64,000 nucleotides of DNA from Dioszegia crocea. Its lineage: Eukaryota > Basidiomycota > Tremellomycetes > Tremellales > Bulleribasidiaceae. Shown here one piece after another: positions 32,101-45,289 of this stretch. The stretch's first letter is position 1, and the number at the start of each line of letters is the position of its first letter. Location of the stretch: positions 1,713,082-1,777,081 of the forward strand of contig BCKK01000001.1 of the NCBI GenBank assembly GCA_001600615.1, given 5' to 3'. The notes beneath the pieces were generated by a model. It searched no databases. It was given only the letters and a program-made list of their open reading frames with translations, and was not told the origin of the DNA. Both the position numbers and the translations under genes were made by a program.

Positions 32101-35100
32101 TGTCAGGCGAGAACTCGACGGAGGGGTCTCGTGTAGAGAGGAAGATGGAGAAGGCAGGGGAAAAGTCGATATCCTGATTACCGATTCGTATTAAGACCCG
32201 ACCACCAGTCCGTCGCAGCTCCCGATTGAGCACCGGATTCAGGATGGGATCGAGATTCTCCACATCCTGGATGAGGAGTGGATTTCCGAACCGGATTGAA
32301 CTCTCCAGGTTCTTTAAGAATGACTCGTCAAGGAAGCTCGTGACGGTGATCTTCCGGTCTTTGTAGGCATTCTGAAGGAAGACCGTCGCCTGACCAGTAG
32401 GATCGACGATAAGGGGATATCGGTTGAAACGCTTGAGCATGATGGCATTCTCGATGCAGAGGTTGTCGACAGGGAGAGCATTGGACTGCCAGTCGAGCCG
32501 TTCATCCGCTGTTGAGAGGAATTCCGACAGCGATAATTCAGGTTTAAAGCGGATACCGGCGGCAGACAGGTGGTCTACCCACTCTTGCCGCATGACTTCT
32601 CGGTAGTGCTGATCGAAGAAGCCGCCGTAAGCGAGGAAGGCCGCCGATATCAGGACGTCACCAACAATTGTCCCCATTTCCCCCTCAAACGTCTTGCTCC
32701 CTTGGTCCCACCTCTCCTGCTCCGACGATAGACTTCCCAATAGAGTGACACTTCTGTCAACCTTGTTCTGCACCTTCTCCATCTCCGTCTTGATCGCCTG
32801 TGTCTCACTAATGAGCAGAGCGTACTCTTCCTTGTATCGCGCAATCGACGCCTCAAGGTCCGACACAGTGTCCATCACCACCGTAGCCTGCTGCTTGGTA
32901 GTCCGAGCCTGCTTCTCGAGCGAAGCAACCTCCGCCCGGAGCGGTTCGACCTTATCGAGGATTTCGGAGAACCGGACCTGGGCGATGACCCATTGAACGA
33001 GGGGTCCGCATGCCCGACTGGCCCGATTGACAGCTTCATAATTGAATCCGGGCTTAGAGATGTAATCGCGCATCATCTTCTCCCGGACTCCTTTGGCCAT
33101 CTTGGTCGTATCGAAGTTCTGGATACTCGAGATGAAGTCATCGCGACGGATGACGCTTTGTACCGTTTTCCAGCTGTCGATCTGGTATCCGAGTACGGTA
33201 CATGTCGATTCCATCGCCAATTTGACCGCCTCGGGGGGATGAGCTAGAGATCTGACTTCCGAGAGGTGCTGCTTTTTTATGTTGCCGACAGCGGCGAGAG
33301 CCTCAATGACCGCCGGCTCCGCCTTTGCCAGGTCCTCCTTCACCACCGCCTGCCGCTGACTGATGTACTCGTCCTGCTGGACAAGCGCAGCTTGGATCTC
33401 GATCGACGCCGCCTTCTTCGCCTCGGCCTCCTGTTGATCCGACACCATCTGCCTGAGTTTCTGGTTCGCCTCAGTGTTCTTCGCTTCGAGCTGAGTGCTC
33501 TTGGCGGCCAAGCTGTGTCGGAGCTCTTCGACCTGAGTGACTGTATCGCGTAGCTTGTCGAGACCAACGTTGAGATGGCGCTGCTGATCCTCGAGCTCTT
33601 CTCGCTTTTCGCTGAACAGGCGGACGTAATGATTGATACTGGAATGTCAGCTTGTTCCACCTTAACTATGGGCAAACTTACAAGTCAAGATAGTGCCTCG
33701 GAGTGATGTGGTTGTACTTCCCTTGCCTAGACGCCAACCTTCCGCTGAGTTTCCGCAGAGATTGATGGACGAATACCATAGCGTTGATGACTGCTGTACG
33801 GTGTGAAGGGGGTAGGGGCAAATCTCGATAGACCTGTGGGAATGACAATGGCACCGTCCAAGTTGAGGATTCGAGATCGACCGTCTGTGTGAACTCGTAT
33901 GCGACCTGGAATAGCGCCTGGTCGGACCAGTCGCCAAACCAATCGAGGACACATCGGTTGAATAGCGCGGGTGAGGTTGCAGCCCGAGAGGCTAGACCGT
34001 TTGCAGGAGGGTTCATAGTGAAAACGACGTGGAGATTTCGAGCGACTTGCTGGGTGAACCAGCGATACAGCTCTTCGTGGGAATCGAGCATCAGCCCATC
34101 GCGTTGAGAACCCTCCTTGCAGGCAGTCATGAGCGCCGCATGTTCGTCGCCCTCGAATAGCCCGGGGACTTCGGCATTGGCGAGAAGGGTGTTCATCCGC
34201 TCGAGGAATCCCGAATCAAGGACGTTTGACTCGTCCATGATGAAGCAGATCTTCTCGCCCTTGCAACCAGCTCTGCGAAGAACCGTACGCAGGTCCTCGT
34301 CAAAATCGGCACCGGTGTATCGATTCGAGACCTTGATTTGGAAAATGCTAAGACCGTTCATCCAAGCGACAAAGCGGGACAGAGTAGTCTAGATCAGCTT
34401 CGCACAAACGAGGACTCACCTTTCCACTTCCACTGACACCGATCAATAATAGATGTCCCTGGATCTGTCGGAACACCCTGTCAATACGCAAGACATGATC
34501 CAGCACATCGTTGAAGAGCACCAGCTGCACATCCAGCTCCTCCTCATGGAATACCCGCAATCTCGCCTTGGTATACTCTCGTAATTGTTCTCGCTCGACG
34601 GGGATGTAATGACGGGTTGTCCAATCGGAGTAGAGGATGGGTCGAGCAAGGGCTTCACGGAGATTGACGCTGGGGAAATGTACCTTGGCGATGCTGTCAA
34701 TAAGCTCGTCCGTCCATGCCTTCTCTCCCTCCGTCACCAGCCTGTCCTGGAACAGCCGTAACGCCTCATGCGCCCAGACCCTGACCAGTCCCTCAGCCGA
34801 CATTGTCTCCAGCGGCTTGATCGACTCATAGATCCCGCGACTCCACCTGGTGAGCTCTCGGGGAGAGTAGATGTAGTGGGCGTGCATATCGGAGGTAAAG
34901 TGTTGTTGTGAAGCAAGGTAGAACGCCACCATAGCGTCGGTGAGTGCGTCCGCTTGGCCGCGAAGATTGGGGATGACTTTGAGCAGACCCCTATTGAAGG
35001 TGCTGTAGATCTGCTTGAGCGATATCTCCCCGGGATAATCGACCATGACGACCGGAGCGTGGCGCATGAAACGGTGGCTCAGGGGAACTCGACCGGGATC

Positions 35101-38100
35101 GGTAGGGGGATTGCAGGCACCGACGAATTGGATGCGCTCCATGCTGACCCAAGCGAGGTCACTGGTGCGCCAGAAGCCATTGCATTCCATGAGCTGGCGG
35201 AGGAATGAGATGACTCGCTGCGTGCCGTATTTGTCGGTTGCGGGCAGATTGATCTCGTCGCAGAAGACAACCAACCACCGTCCGATTTGGTTGGGAGCGA
35301 GGACGACGCCGTTAGGGGTTTTACGGTACTCGCAATACTGCTCGAATGTTTTTAGGATGAGTTCCGGAGTGGTGGCGCTGGAGAAATTGAGACCGACGAC
35401 TTCGAGATCGGGCAATTTCCGCAACGCGCTAAAGAGCGTCATGGTCTTGCCGGAACCGGGCGGACCGCATAGGATGAGGGGTTTGTGCTCTGCGAGCCAA
35501 GAGTAGAGGACCTCTTCGTGACGGACAGTATCGACTGTGGGGATGACGATATCGGCCGCCGTGATGGCGTGGGTCTCGACCTCGATGGTGGGTACTCGAG
35601 ATTGCCAAGACACCCACGCGCCGCTGGCTGCTTCGACATCGAAGTCAACAAGGGAGCCGCCAGGCGCGAGAGAAGGGCACTCGATACCGGAAGAGAGGCG
35701 AAGATGCTCGCCGAGCTCAGCTCGAACTTTGAGTGTGGCATCTCCCGCGAATGACCAGACGATATCTAGCAGTAGATGCCTGCTGACATACGCCTCAACT
35801 TTATCGGCGGGAAGGGGGAAGTCGGAGTGGCGGGCGTTGTAGTCCAGAACGCGCCGGATGGTAGCTTTGAGCAGGGAGAAGAGGGTGTTGAGCGCGCGGA
35901 CATCGGTAAAGTCCATGATGTGCTCGCGGGTCTTGACGAAGTCTAGACATCCCTCGACCAGAGCGCCCGGTGCGAAGTGAGGCCGGAGGAGTGTGGTGAT
36001 CTGCTTCTGCACCGCCAGTCGACTCGCCGCCGAGCTGCCCGCATCCATATCCTCCTCATCCGCTCCAAGCGAGTCCTCGGCGATGATGTCAAGCTGCTGC
36101 TTACAGACCATCCCGAAATCGATAGTTTCTTCGCTGAACCAGACCATACCGCAGCGACTGACTGTAGCGAGAGTGGCGTAGCGAAGATGCTCAACCTCAA
36201 ACATGATCCGCACGTTGGGTGGGAGATTGAGTCGTTCGCCGTTGGGTAGAGTGAGGAGTTTATTATCGTCCAGAACACTTTGATCAGCCTCTGCTCTTCA
36301 CGCGGCTCACCTGTTGAGATTCTCTACCCATTCTGGATCCACGTCGCCATCGAAGACAATCCAATGACGCTTAGTCGTCTCGCCTCGGACGTTATCGACG
36401 ATCTTCCGTAGGATGTGGGTGAAAAGACCATCATTCCATTCCCGAGTTGTCGGATCCAGCGTTCCATAGAGCGCCTCCTTATCGATCGCCTTAGGATCGA
36501 TGACGTACGAGACTCCCTCTGTCCCGTCCAGACGCTCGAGGGCCGCCAATAGCACCTGCCATGCCTGTGTCTTTCCTGACCCAGACGGTCCCACCATCAT
36601 CAGGCCATGGGATATGTTCTGGATTTGGCACAGCTGCACCACCTTGTCCACCCAGGCATCACCGGGAACAAGCCGTCTTTCAGCGCAGACCTCGACGATC
36701 TTTGTTCGAAGTGCGAGGAGATTGACGGGCGCATATTCGACATTAGGGAAGACGTCTCCGAGTAGGCTGATAAATCAGCGGGTTGACCCCAATACCAAAT
36801 GACGTTAACTTACGCTCGGAGAAGAGGCACATCGTCCGCCACCAATTTCGGCACAATAGTCTCCGTGACACTCTGCATCATGATTTGCTGCTCCAGCACC
36901 GCCTCGTCCGCTACCGGCTCGGCAGCCAGACGATCTCGCTTGATGGTCCCGGCGCTCGCCAAAACCTGCTTCAGCGCCCGCAGTCCGAAGTCATAGTGCG
37001 GTTGAGATGACAGCTGCTCTGCGCAGAGGTTGAAGAATGGGACGACCTTCGACGCCAGGACTTCAGCCATTCGGAACCCTTTGGAAAAGAGCAGAACTTG
37101 GGCAATAAGCTCTTGGTCCGGCCGAGTCATCGACATGCTTCTGAAGAGCTTTTTGAGATTGTCGGGGAGATTCGATCGGCCAGCGTAGCCAGGGTTCATG
37201 GTGATGAAAATACCGGTCCGAGGGTTGATTTTGAACCGTTTCCCTACGAGCTCGACCTCCGCCGTCGGGCTCTTGGCTGCCTCGGCCAAGCTCTGCTGGA
37301 TGCTTTGCACTTGCTGAGACACAGCAGACAGGATTCGCTCCTCCAGCCGATTGAACTCGTCAAAGCATCCCCAGGCACCCACTTGGCAAAGACCAATGAA
37401 GATCCGGCCCATGGCTTGGAAATCGAACGTCTCGTCGCAGCAAAAGACGAGGACGAATCGACCGAGAGCGACTCCTAGCGCTTTGACCGACTCCGTCTTA
37501 CCGGTTCCTGCCGGTCCGAAGGGCGAGCCTCCCAGCTGGTTTGCGAGAGCTTGTGTGAGGGTAAGGTAGCATCGGTCTGTGAGGGGAGTTTGTACGAGTT
37601 TATCGGGTACGCCGAGGTACTCGTATCCGTACGGGAAGACCGCATCCGCCATTCGCACTTCGAGCTTGAGTAGCGGGTCCTCAACCGCGTCTTCAAGATA
37701 GTAGCGCATGTGGTAGAGCCAGTCGAAGTTGGCATTATCACGAACGCCAGTCCCGATGAGAGCCCGGATGACATCTCGCTGATGAACGAGCTCGGTGATG
37801 AGGTGTTCCGCTTTCCGACGCTGAAGACTTGGGATGTCTTGGAGAACCGTATCGGCCAGGACATCCAGAGTCTGGGATACGAGGTCGAGCACGGCGCTTA
37901 GACCATTGATAAGAATGGCACTTTCGACAAGTTCGGTCCAGACGACCTGGATTGCGAGGGTGACTAGCTGAGCGGGGAAAGTCGCTGTCCACGTGAGGAA
38001 GTCGGAGGGGTTCGGAGCTGCCGAGATGGAGAATATGGACCGTAGCTCACCGACAGCCTGGGATAGGAGAGTGGCGAGGGATAGGCGCATCTCCGATTCG

Positions 38101-41100
38101 ACCTTCGCGAGCCAATCGTTGATCCGGGGGAAATCCTTCAGGTGGATGGGTGACCGGAATGAGATCTCCTCCCCTTCCTTTGACGCAAAGCCCAGCAATT
38201 GCGTCTCCTCCTCATCCAGCTGTAAAGTCGATATCCCCGCAAACATTTTCTTGAAGTGTTTCATTATCCGCCTGATATCCTTGCTGTTCCCGATGATTTC
38301 CAGCAAATCCTCGTCTCCGACAAAGTAGAAACGAGGGAAGGATGACCTCTCTTTCTCGAGGTATTCGCCAAGAGCCTTTTGGATCTTCATCAGAAGATCG
38401 GCGAGCCGTTCGAGATTCTTCTGGATCCCGGGGATATTTAGGATATCGAGGACGAAAGGGGATTTGTTGACCTTCTTCATCACGGTGAGGAACTCCGAGT
38501 TGATGTTCTGGAAGCGGGCGCTTTCGACGGGGAGGAGGTGTTTGATGTCGGCGCTACCGGAGAAGATACCCTCGAGATAGACCCATTGTCGCTGGACATC
38601 GATCCAGACATCTGAGGGTGAGTACGGTCACAAACGTATATCTCACCAAATAGCACATGTATCCTATTCAAGCGCTCCTCCCATGCAGCTGCATCCTCTT
38701 CGAATACTCGGTAGTACGGCGAGAGCTTCATAGCGGAAAGAGAGTTCAGATGCTCGCGGCATTTGTTGAACAATTCGTCCCAGCCCCTCACATCATCAGC
38801 TTGTCCCGGTGACAGCGAGGGTCGTAGCTTACTTGATCAAGCGACACTTGTTCTGGTAGTTGACCAGATCTAACCCATATGATGTCCAAGTTTCCTTGAT
38901 CTGTTTGATATACTCCTCCAGCGCCATCTTGATATCAGCTATATTCACGCATAAACGCTCACCTCTCCCTGCGCCTGGAGCGTGACCTCCTTGATCAGAC
39001 TCTCATTGCGCTTGAGGTCCAGCTCGTAGACCTGACCCAAAGTCATCCTGCCAGATGAGCTCCATCTCGGTTGGCAAAAGGGGACTTACGAAACCGAACT
39101 GAAGCTTGAAGGTATCCTCAGAGCTTTGTAGAGCTTAGCCCAATGTCGCTCTCTCAACGCCTCCGACTTCAACTCTGCAACCAGCACATTTGCCTTGAGC
39201 AGTGACCTGATGGTTTCTTGGACATATTCGAAAGCGGCGTATTGACGCATTCGGCTGGGCATATCGCGTGTTGAGGAGAGAATGCTATCGAGCTCCTGAC
39301 GGAGTTTCCGAGGTTGAACCGCCGTCCAAAGTTGTTCGCGTAGTTGCGACAACTGACTCCATATACCGGAAAGAGCAGTCCAGACAGCTTTCAGATCTCG
39401 TAACTCCTCCGTTACGGGTTGAAGACGGTCATCTCTCGTATGCTCAAGGTCGAGAGCCTCCTTGGCCCGGCAGACAAGGTCGTAGTCTTCCGTTAGGCGG
39501 GTAAGGCGACCTTCAAAGACGCTCAGAGTGTTGATGGCCGACTCTGCTTTGATGCTGCCTTGAAGCGGCCTGAACGGTCAGCTACGTCCATACTGCCAAA
39601 AGCCTAAAGCCAGGTACACTCACTTGCTCGTGTCCCATTCCCCCAGGTAATCTCTGATACGCCCATCAATGACCTTATCCTCGGCAACAATCTTGAGTTG
39701 CAACCCCGCTGACTTGTCAGCTATACTCCAAGATTGGAAGTTGCAGAAACTTACCGACTTGTTCCTTGATACTATCGTCTTTCCTCTTCAAAATATCGCT
39801 GAACGCGCTCCATTCCCCTTGGATCTGATCCACATAAAGCCAATCCCCGGCAAAAGCATACCTCTGCCTCTCGAGGGTCTTCTGACCGATTCCGAATTGC
39901 TCGATGTCCGGCCCCCACTGTTGAACCTTCCGACTGAGATCCTGGACAAAGGTGATGAATGATACCGCCTGTGCTGTCGAGCCGCCCTCGATCGACATGA
40001 TCTCCAGATCACTCCTCGCTTTTTGGATGGCAGAGTAGGTGTCCTTCATCGATGTCCCGAGCCGAGTTCCATACCGCGATACCAATTCTCGTTGCCAGGC
40101 ATCATACTTCGCATTGACCTTGCTTTGGGCATTGGCATAATCGATAATGCAGACCCCAAAGTCCTTTCGTGTATCAGTCGTATCGAAGGTGGTTCTGGCT
40201 TGTCGGATGTCCGAAAGCAGCTGACTCCATCCGGCCAGGGAATCACCAAGGCGGTTGTAGACCGAATGCGCCTCGAGATCCCATAGCGCCTGGAATCTGA
40301 GCCATTTGTCGACGTACTCGCCGACAGACTGGATTTTGCCTTCGATCATGGTGATAGCTCGAGTGAGAACACCTTCGTCGAGGTGAGACAGGAGGGAAGC
40401 GTAGGTGTGGTCTTCATCATCGCCGTCAACTTGGAGACTGATCTCGTATCGGGAACTGCGAATTCGACCGAGGTTGCAAACAACGCCCATGGTATCCTGG
40501 AGCTGGTCGAGCCAGTCTTGACGAGCATACTGGATTGGCGGGTCGAGGTAGATGACCTGATTCCGAATGCGAATTTCGTGTACCAAGGGGGTAATCTTGA
40601 TGGGAATGAACTGGACGTCAGCTTCAGGCGATATGAGCGTCTCACCTTGTGCGCCGAGCTGGGTAAGGTTGAGTCTCCATTGGGCATATCCGAGTCCCCT
40701 CCCTGCATGCTCGAGAAGGCAGTGCACCATCCGGTAATCGCTTCGAGTAGCCTCTTCTTAAGAACCTGGTCGACTCGATCATTCAGACTACCGACCCAAA
40801 TATCGAGATTGCTGTAGTTTTCTAGGTTGAGGTGATCGACCTTGGCGGTCAGTTTGATGCCGGACGTAACTTTGCGGCGTGGAACTCACTGTCTTTTGCA
40901 GCACGCTCAACAGAGCCTCGAAAGCCTCAGAGTTAAACTCGCATCTTTCCAGATCATCCACCACCCGATCAATCTCATCTGCAATCTCCACCGCCGCAGC
41001 CGTCTTGTCCTGAAGCAGCGATATCGTACTAGCGAATTCTCGTACGAAGACGAAGTGCCTGCTTTCCCTGCCCTCGGTCGCTCCACCAGCCGCAGCCCTT

Positions 41101-43920
41101 CCACCATCGTACGCATTCAAGAGATGATCCCACTGCATATTCATGCCCCGAGTGATCATCTGTTGAGCAGATGTACGGTAGCTGGCGAGAAGAGTAGCGA
41201 TGTCGGGTTTCGTCTCGATGAGGTCGGTGGTCTGGGTGTATATCCGGACGGACTCCATCAGACTGACGGCGTGCGGATAGACCCGTTTAGCATCCTTGGC
41301 ACGATGGCTGATGGTGAGAGGGACCGGGAAGCCGAGCCAGATGAGTGCTCGGACCTCTTTGAACAGAGCGATGACCTGCGGGTCGAATTGGACGACGAGC
41401 TGGAGTTGACCGATGGCATTCGTAGCGGTCGGGCGAGACCGAACGACGTCGAACAGCCTGCCATTCACCGCTAGATTTCCCCGGCGGTTGATGTCTGCCA
41501 CCCAGGCATCGTACAGGGGTCGGGTATTGAGTTTATCCCTGAATGACTGACTCTCCACCTGTAGCTTGTGTCCCTCGGCATAACTCTCCCAGCCTTTCCC
41601 AAGCACATCCTCCACCCGCTTCATGTATGTCAGAAGCTGTCGCTCGATCTGACGAGCCCAGATGATGGCGCTAGACACCGAGGGGAGATCCCGCATTTGT
41701 GACATGTGGTATGCTTGCGAATTCCGGTAATTGGCCGTGAATTTCTGGCGAAGCATCCGGATGTCCTCTTTGACCGAGTCGATCAATCGAGTCTGGTACT
41801 CTTGGATCGCACCGCGGATCTTGGGTCGGACGAAGAGGGAGTTGAACTTGGAGAAGGCTCGGAACATCTCCTGGGCGTTGCGGGCGGTCGCGAGCTTGTC
41901 TCGCAGGCGAGAAATGATCTGGTTCTCGATCCGAGCGACTCGGTCGTTGTAGGCCGTCTCGGCGGTGTACCAGATCTCGGAGCCCTCTGCGATGATTAGA
42001 ACTCGGCTCAAAAGGGGAAGTGGAAGCGTACCTGGAGAGACATCAAGGACATCCACATTCTTGACGCTCTCGTAGCTCAATCGGACTTCCTCGTCCATAT
42101 CGATTTCGAAAGGCGCCTCGCTACCAAGACCGCTAAAGCCACCAGTGGAGCTCGTCATGATACGCAGCTGATCATGTGACCGACGGAAGGCTCGGAGGTA
42201 GTTGACCCTTTCTTGGAGTTTGGCATGAGCGGGGTTGATCTTGATCGAAATGAACTTCTCGGCTCGCTTTCGGGAGACTGAGTATGAGTAAGGTGCACAC
42301 ATTACGAGTTGTTGAGACTCACCTTCTCTCGCGACGTTGGTGAAATCCTTCATATTTTCATCCCACGTCGCAAACACCTCCAGAGCCTGAGAGATTACAC
42401 CCTCGAATTTGGCGTAATCCATGTACATAAGCCGCTGACTGCCAAGTACACGGAGAAGCTGATCGTTGAGATCTGCCGAGATGGCTTCGACAAGGGGCAA
42501 AATCCGGCGGATGGGGTAGGGTCTGGCCAATCAGCTGTGTGACGCGAAGATAATGAGGATAGACACACGATATCTTCAGCTTCTTGTTGATGTGGGCGAA
42601 GATCTGAAAGATACCCTCTTGAATCTTCTCAAGGTCCGTCGCCGCCAGCAGCTCGTCCAGGGGAAAGTCCTTCATTAGGATGTTGTACTTGTGCACTGCG
42701 AGTCAGATATGTGCTTTTCGAGGGGCTCGCAACTACTCACCTAGCTCAGCCGCCTCCTTCAGCCCGGTATCGGCGATAAAGCTAACGGTGGCGTGGAAAC
42801 GCTTCGCGTGCTTCAGGACATCGAGCGCCAAAGATACCTCCTCGCCCCTCAATTGGGCCTCGATATCCTCTAGCGCATGCTCCATGCTCAACCAAAAGTT
42901 GACTTCTTGACTTGCGGTCCCCGACCCCACATCCCTCGAAAGCTTAGTCACCGCTTGGACCTCCTTGATCCATGAATTGACATCCGCCTGAAGCTTATTC
43001 AAGAATGCCGGATCACTAAGGAGAGACTGCGGCTCCACGGCATCAATGGAGATCCGATCTCCACCCGCCTTGCTGAAGGCGACCGCCTTTCGAATAGCGG
43101 GATGTATCGCCAGGCGAGCTTCAGGGATTTCGACGTTTTGTTTCAGGTGTAATAGGGATAATTCCAATTCGGCGAATTTCTTCTTGGTGACTGGAATTCC
43201 CATCTGTGCCTCTCCACCCTTCTTCGCTGCCAATCCCTCGCTCAACGTCTGCTTGGAATTGACATACGAGTCAAACCAGGGCGCTACACCCCAATGGACG
43301 AGGCTGTGAAGGCCCTCGTAGGGCGTAGCCTGGGCTGATGGTGTCGAGACCACAGTGGAGGCCCCCGACGGACTGCCGTCGTCGGCGAGCAAAAGAGGGA
43401 CAGAAGAGGACGACAGCTGGACGAAATGTAGCTGTGCGCCAAGCGGGAGTAGAGAATCGAGTGTGGGGGAGGTTTTGATCAAAGCGAGAGTCGACAGTGT
43501 GGTTGGGGAGTGGGGTGGTGTTGGAGGAAGATTGAGGCGGTAGATGATATGGGCAGATGGGTTTTCTATCGTGTCAGCAAGGTTCCGACAACGCTTCAAC
43601 AGGTGCCTACCTTCATCGTCCGTAGAAGTGAAGCGTTCCTTCGTGATGTACACCACCTGACATCCAGCATCTCCAGCAAACCGCAAGACCTTCTCCTCGA
43701 ACGATGCCTCCCGAAACAAGCTTTGTTCGAGATCGATAATAGATGCAGACATCACTGATACGATCAGCATATACAGTCAGCAAAGCGGGGCTGACCTACC
43801 CGGAGCAAGAAGGGTGGAGAGGTATGTGCGGAATACGCCCACGTCGAAGGTGTAAGACCCATTTGGCGGTGGTCCCATGTCGATTGGGGGACTCCCATCT
43901 TGCAATATGGCGCTCGCCAT
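29130..43920 (-). CDS. DYN1: Cytoplasmic dynein 1 heavy chain
   Basis: Minus-end-directed microtubule motor that moves nuclei, endosomes and spindle poles. One gene of 14.8 kb with many short introns and about 4,650 residues, the family's usual size. Exon 1 is 43800-43920 ([20 protein letters not shown]), joined in phase by a 45-nt intron to [16 protein letters not shown]. The stem occupies about 43.9-38.5 kb. The AAA ring follows: AAA1 P-loop [10 protein letters not shown] near 37490-37520 with [12 protein letters not shown]2 GPSGSGKT near 36570-36592; AAA3 GPPGSGKT near 35440-35469; AAA4 GVSGSGK near 34420-34440, whose codons are split by an intron. The coiled-coil stalk and microtubule-binding tip lie at about 33.5-32.7 kb ([17 protein letters not shown]). 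AAA5, AAA6 and the C-terminal domain end GVCLIAL at 29130. The AAA1 and AAA3 sites look intact. '[15 protein letters not shown]' and '[17 protein letters not shown]' point to cytoplasmic dynein 1 rather than axonemal forms. Confidence 0.97.
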
Positions 43921-44444
43921 GCTGCCAGGTGGAAAGTCTGGAACTATATCGCTGAATTGTAAGGGATTGGAAAGGTGATATGGCTCGAGCTTGAGCTGAT
44001 TCTGCTTTGGCTTTGGACGCGCCTGAACAGTACCGGCGATCGCCGCTGCCCTGCACGTTGCAACGCTTGTTTCATGTCGGTTTCATGTTCTACAGCATGT
44101 CAGATCTCAATCCCACAGATTGGGTGAGCTCACGCAACGTATCAGCTGACGAGAGATACATGCAGAAATGCTGGCGGATCGCCCGAGCGAGTCGTGCTCG
44201 TATTCATTCATCATCTCGTGACCAAAGTCGAAGTCATGTCGCCTGAGAAGTCGTTTCGAGGTCCATACGTCATTTCTTCTGAGCATGACCTATGTACACG
44301 TCGAAATCACGAGGACTCCAGCCTTCGCATTTTCCCAGGCTTTCGTCAGCTATACGTGGAAGCTCGACTCAGTACCTCCCACATGCATTGTAACATCTAA
44401 CACCACACACTCTCCCCACAGTCTATCGGCAATCGAATCTTGAC
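43921..44444. promoter_or_regulatory. Divergent promoter, dynein heavy chain / small membrane protein
   Basis: 524 bp between divergent start codons. Short ORFs in the interval have no coding character. No TATA box is clear on either side. Confidence 0.4.
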
Positions 44445-45121
44445 ATGGCTACCTTCAAGCAACTCAGTGTACCCTTGGTGACCCAGGCCAGGTTTGTCGC
44501 TTTGGTTACGAACGGAAATCAGGCGGGTGTAGATAGGATGATCAGTGATGCGGGATGGACCCGTCCTGGCCCGCCACGGAACTGGCGACCGGTAATCCAT
44601 AGTCTCTTCTGTACGTTTTGCTCTCTTGCTCGCTGTCGGTATCTCGACTGAATAAAGCAGTCCTATTCGGCGTGATCCTCCCCCTCTTCAGCATTGGCGG
44701 CCTCCTCATCACCGCCTGGAATATCTGCGTCATCCCTCATCCCACCTTCCTAAAACTCGCCACTTTGCCCTTCTACGAGGACACGAAACTCCGAATCATG
44801 GACCTTCGCACGGTCCTTCATCCACCCACTTACTCGGAAGGTGACACGCTCCAGTCTCTCATCACCCGCCTTCTCCTCTTCAGCCTCCTATCTGCCCTTG
44901 ACGCCGTTGTTAGGCTGTCGCGGGCCATGATGACCTTCACCTGCTTCCTCCTCAGCGTCGCTGCTTGCATCGTCTATACACGAGCCTGGCACACCCACAG
45001 ACTGACTCTTGGTCATTGGGCCGGTCTTCGCGCCGCAAACACGCCTTCCTTCATGCTGCGACTGGAGGATGCCGTTGCGTTCGTGTTTCGCGTACAACCG
45101 CAGGGCAGAGGTCGGGAGTAG
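44445..45121 (+). CDS. Small membrane protein of unknown function
   Basis: Two exons (44445-44610 and from 44658 or 44661 to 45121) join in phase to 208 or 209 residues. I do not recognise the family. The N-terminal 55 residues (MATFKQLSVPLVTQARFVAL) are soluble and slightly basic. After the intron come strongly hydrophobic helices: VLFGVILPLFSIGGLLITAW, then, after a stretch with DLRTVLHPPTYSEGDTLQSL, LLLFSLLSALDAVVRL and MMTFTCFLLSVAACIVYTRA. That gives three likely membrane helices and a short C-terminal tail ending PQGRGRE. Two acceptors three bases apart (AAAG and CAG) both keep the frame and change one residue. It lies between divergent dynein and convergent Sly1 genes, with no functional link apparent. 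Confidence 0.7.
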
Positions 45122-45289
45122 AGGGAGGAAGCTGCAAGCCTTCGGGGTGAGGTCGGGGACCCGTTCATGTATGAGGACTGTCCTTCATTCTTCCTCAACT
45201 CCTATAATAGCATGTACTCTTTATAGCAAATGTATATAGTCCACATATCTCCGAAACCAGCATTGTAAACTATACACGATTAAACAAGA

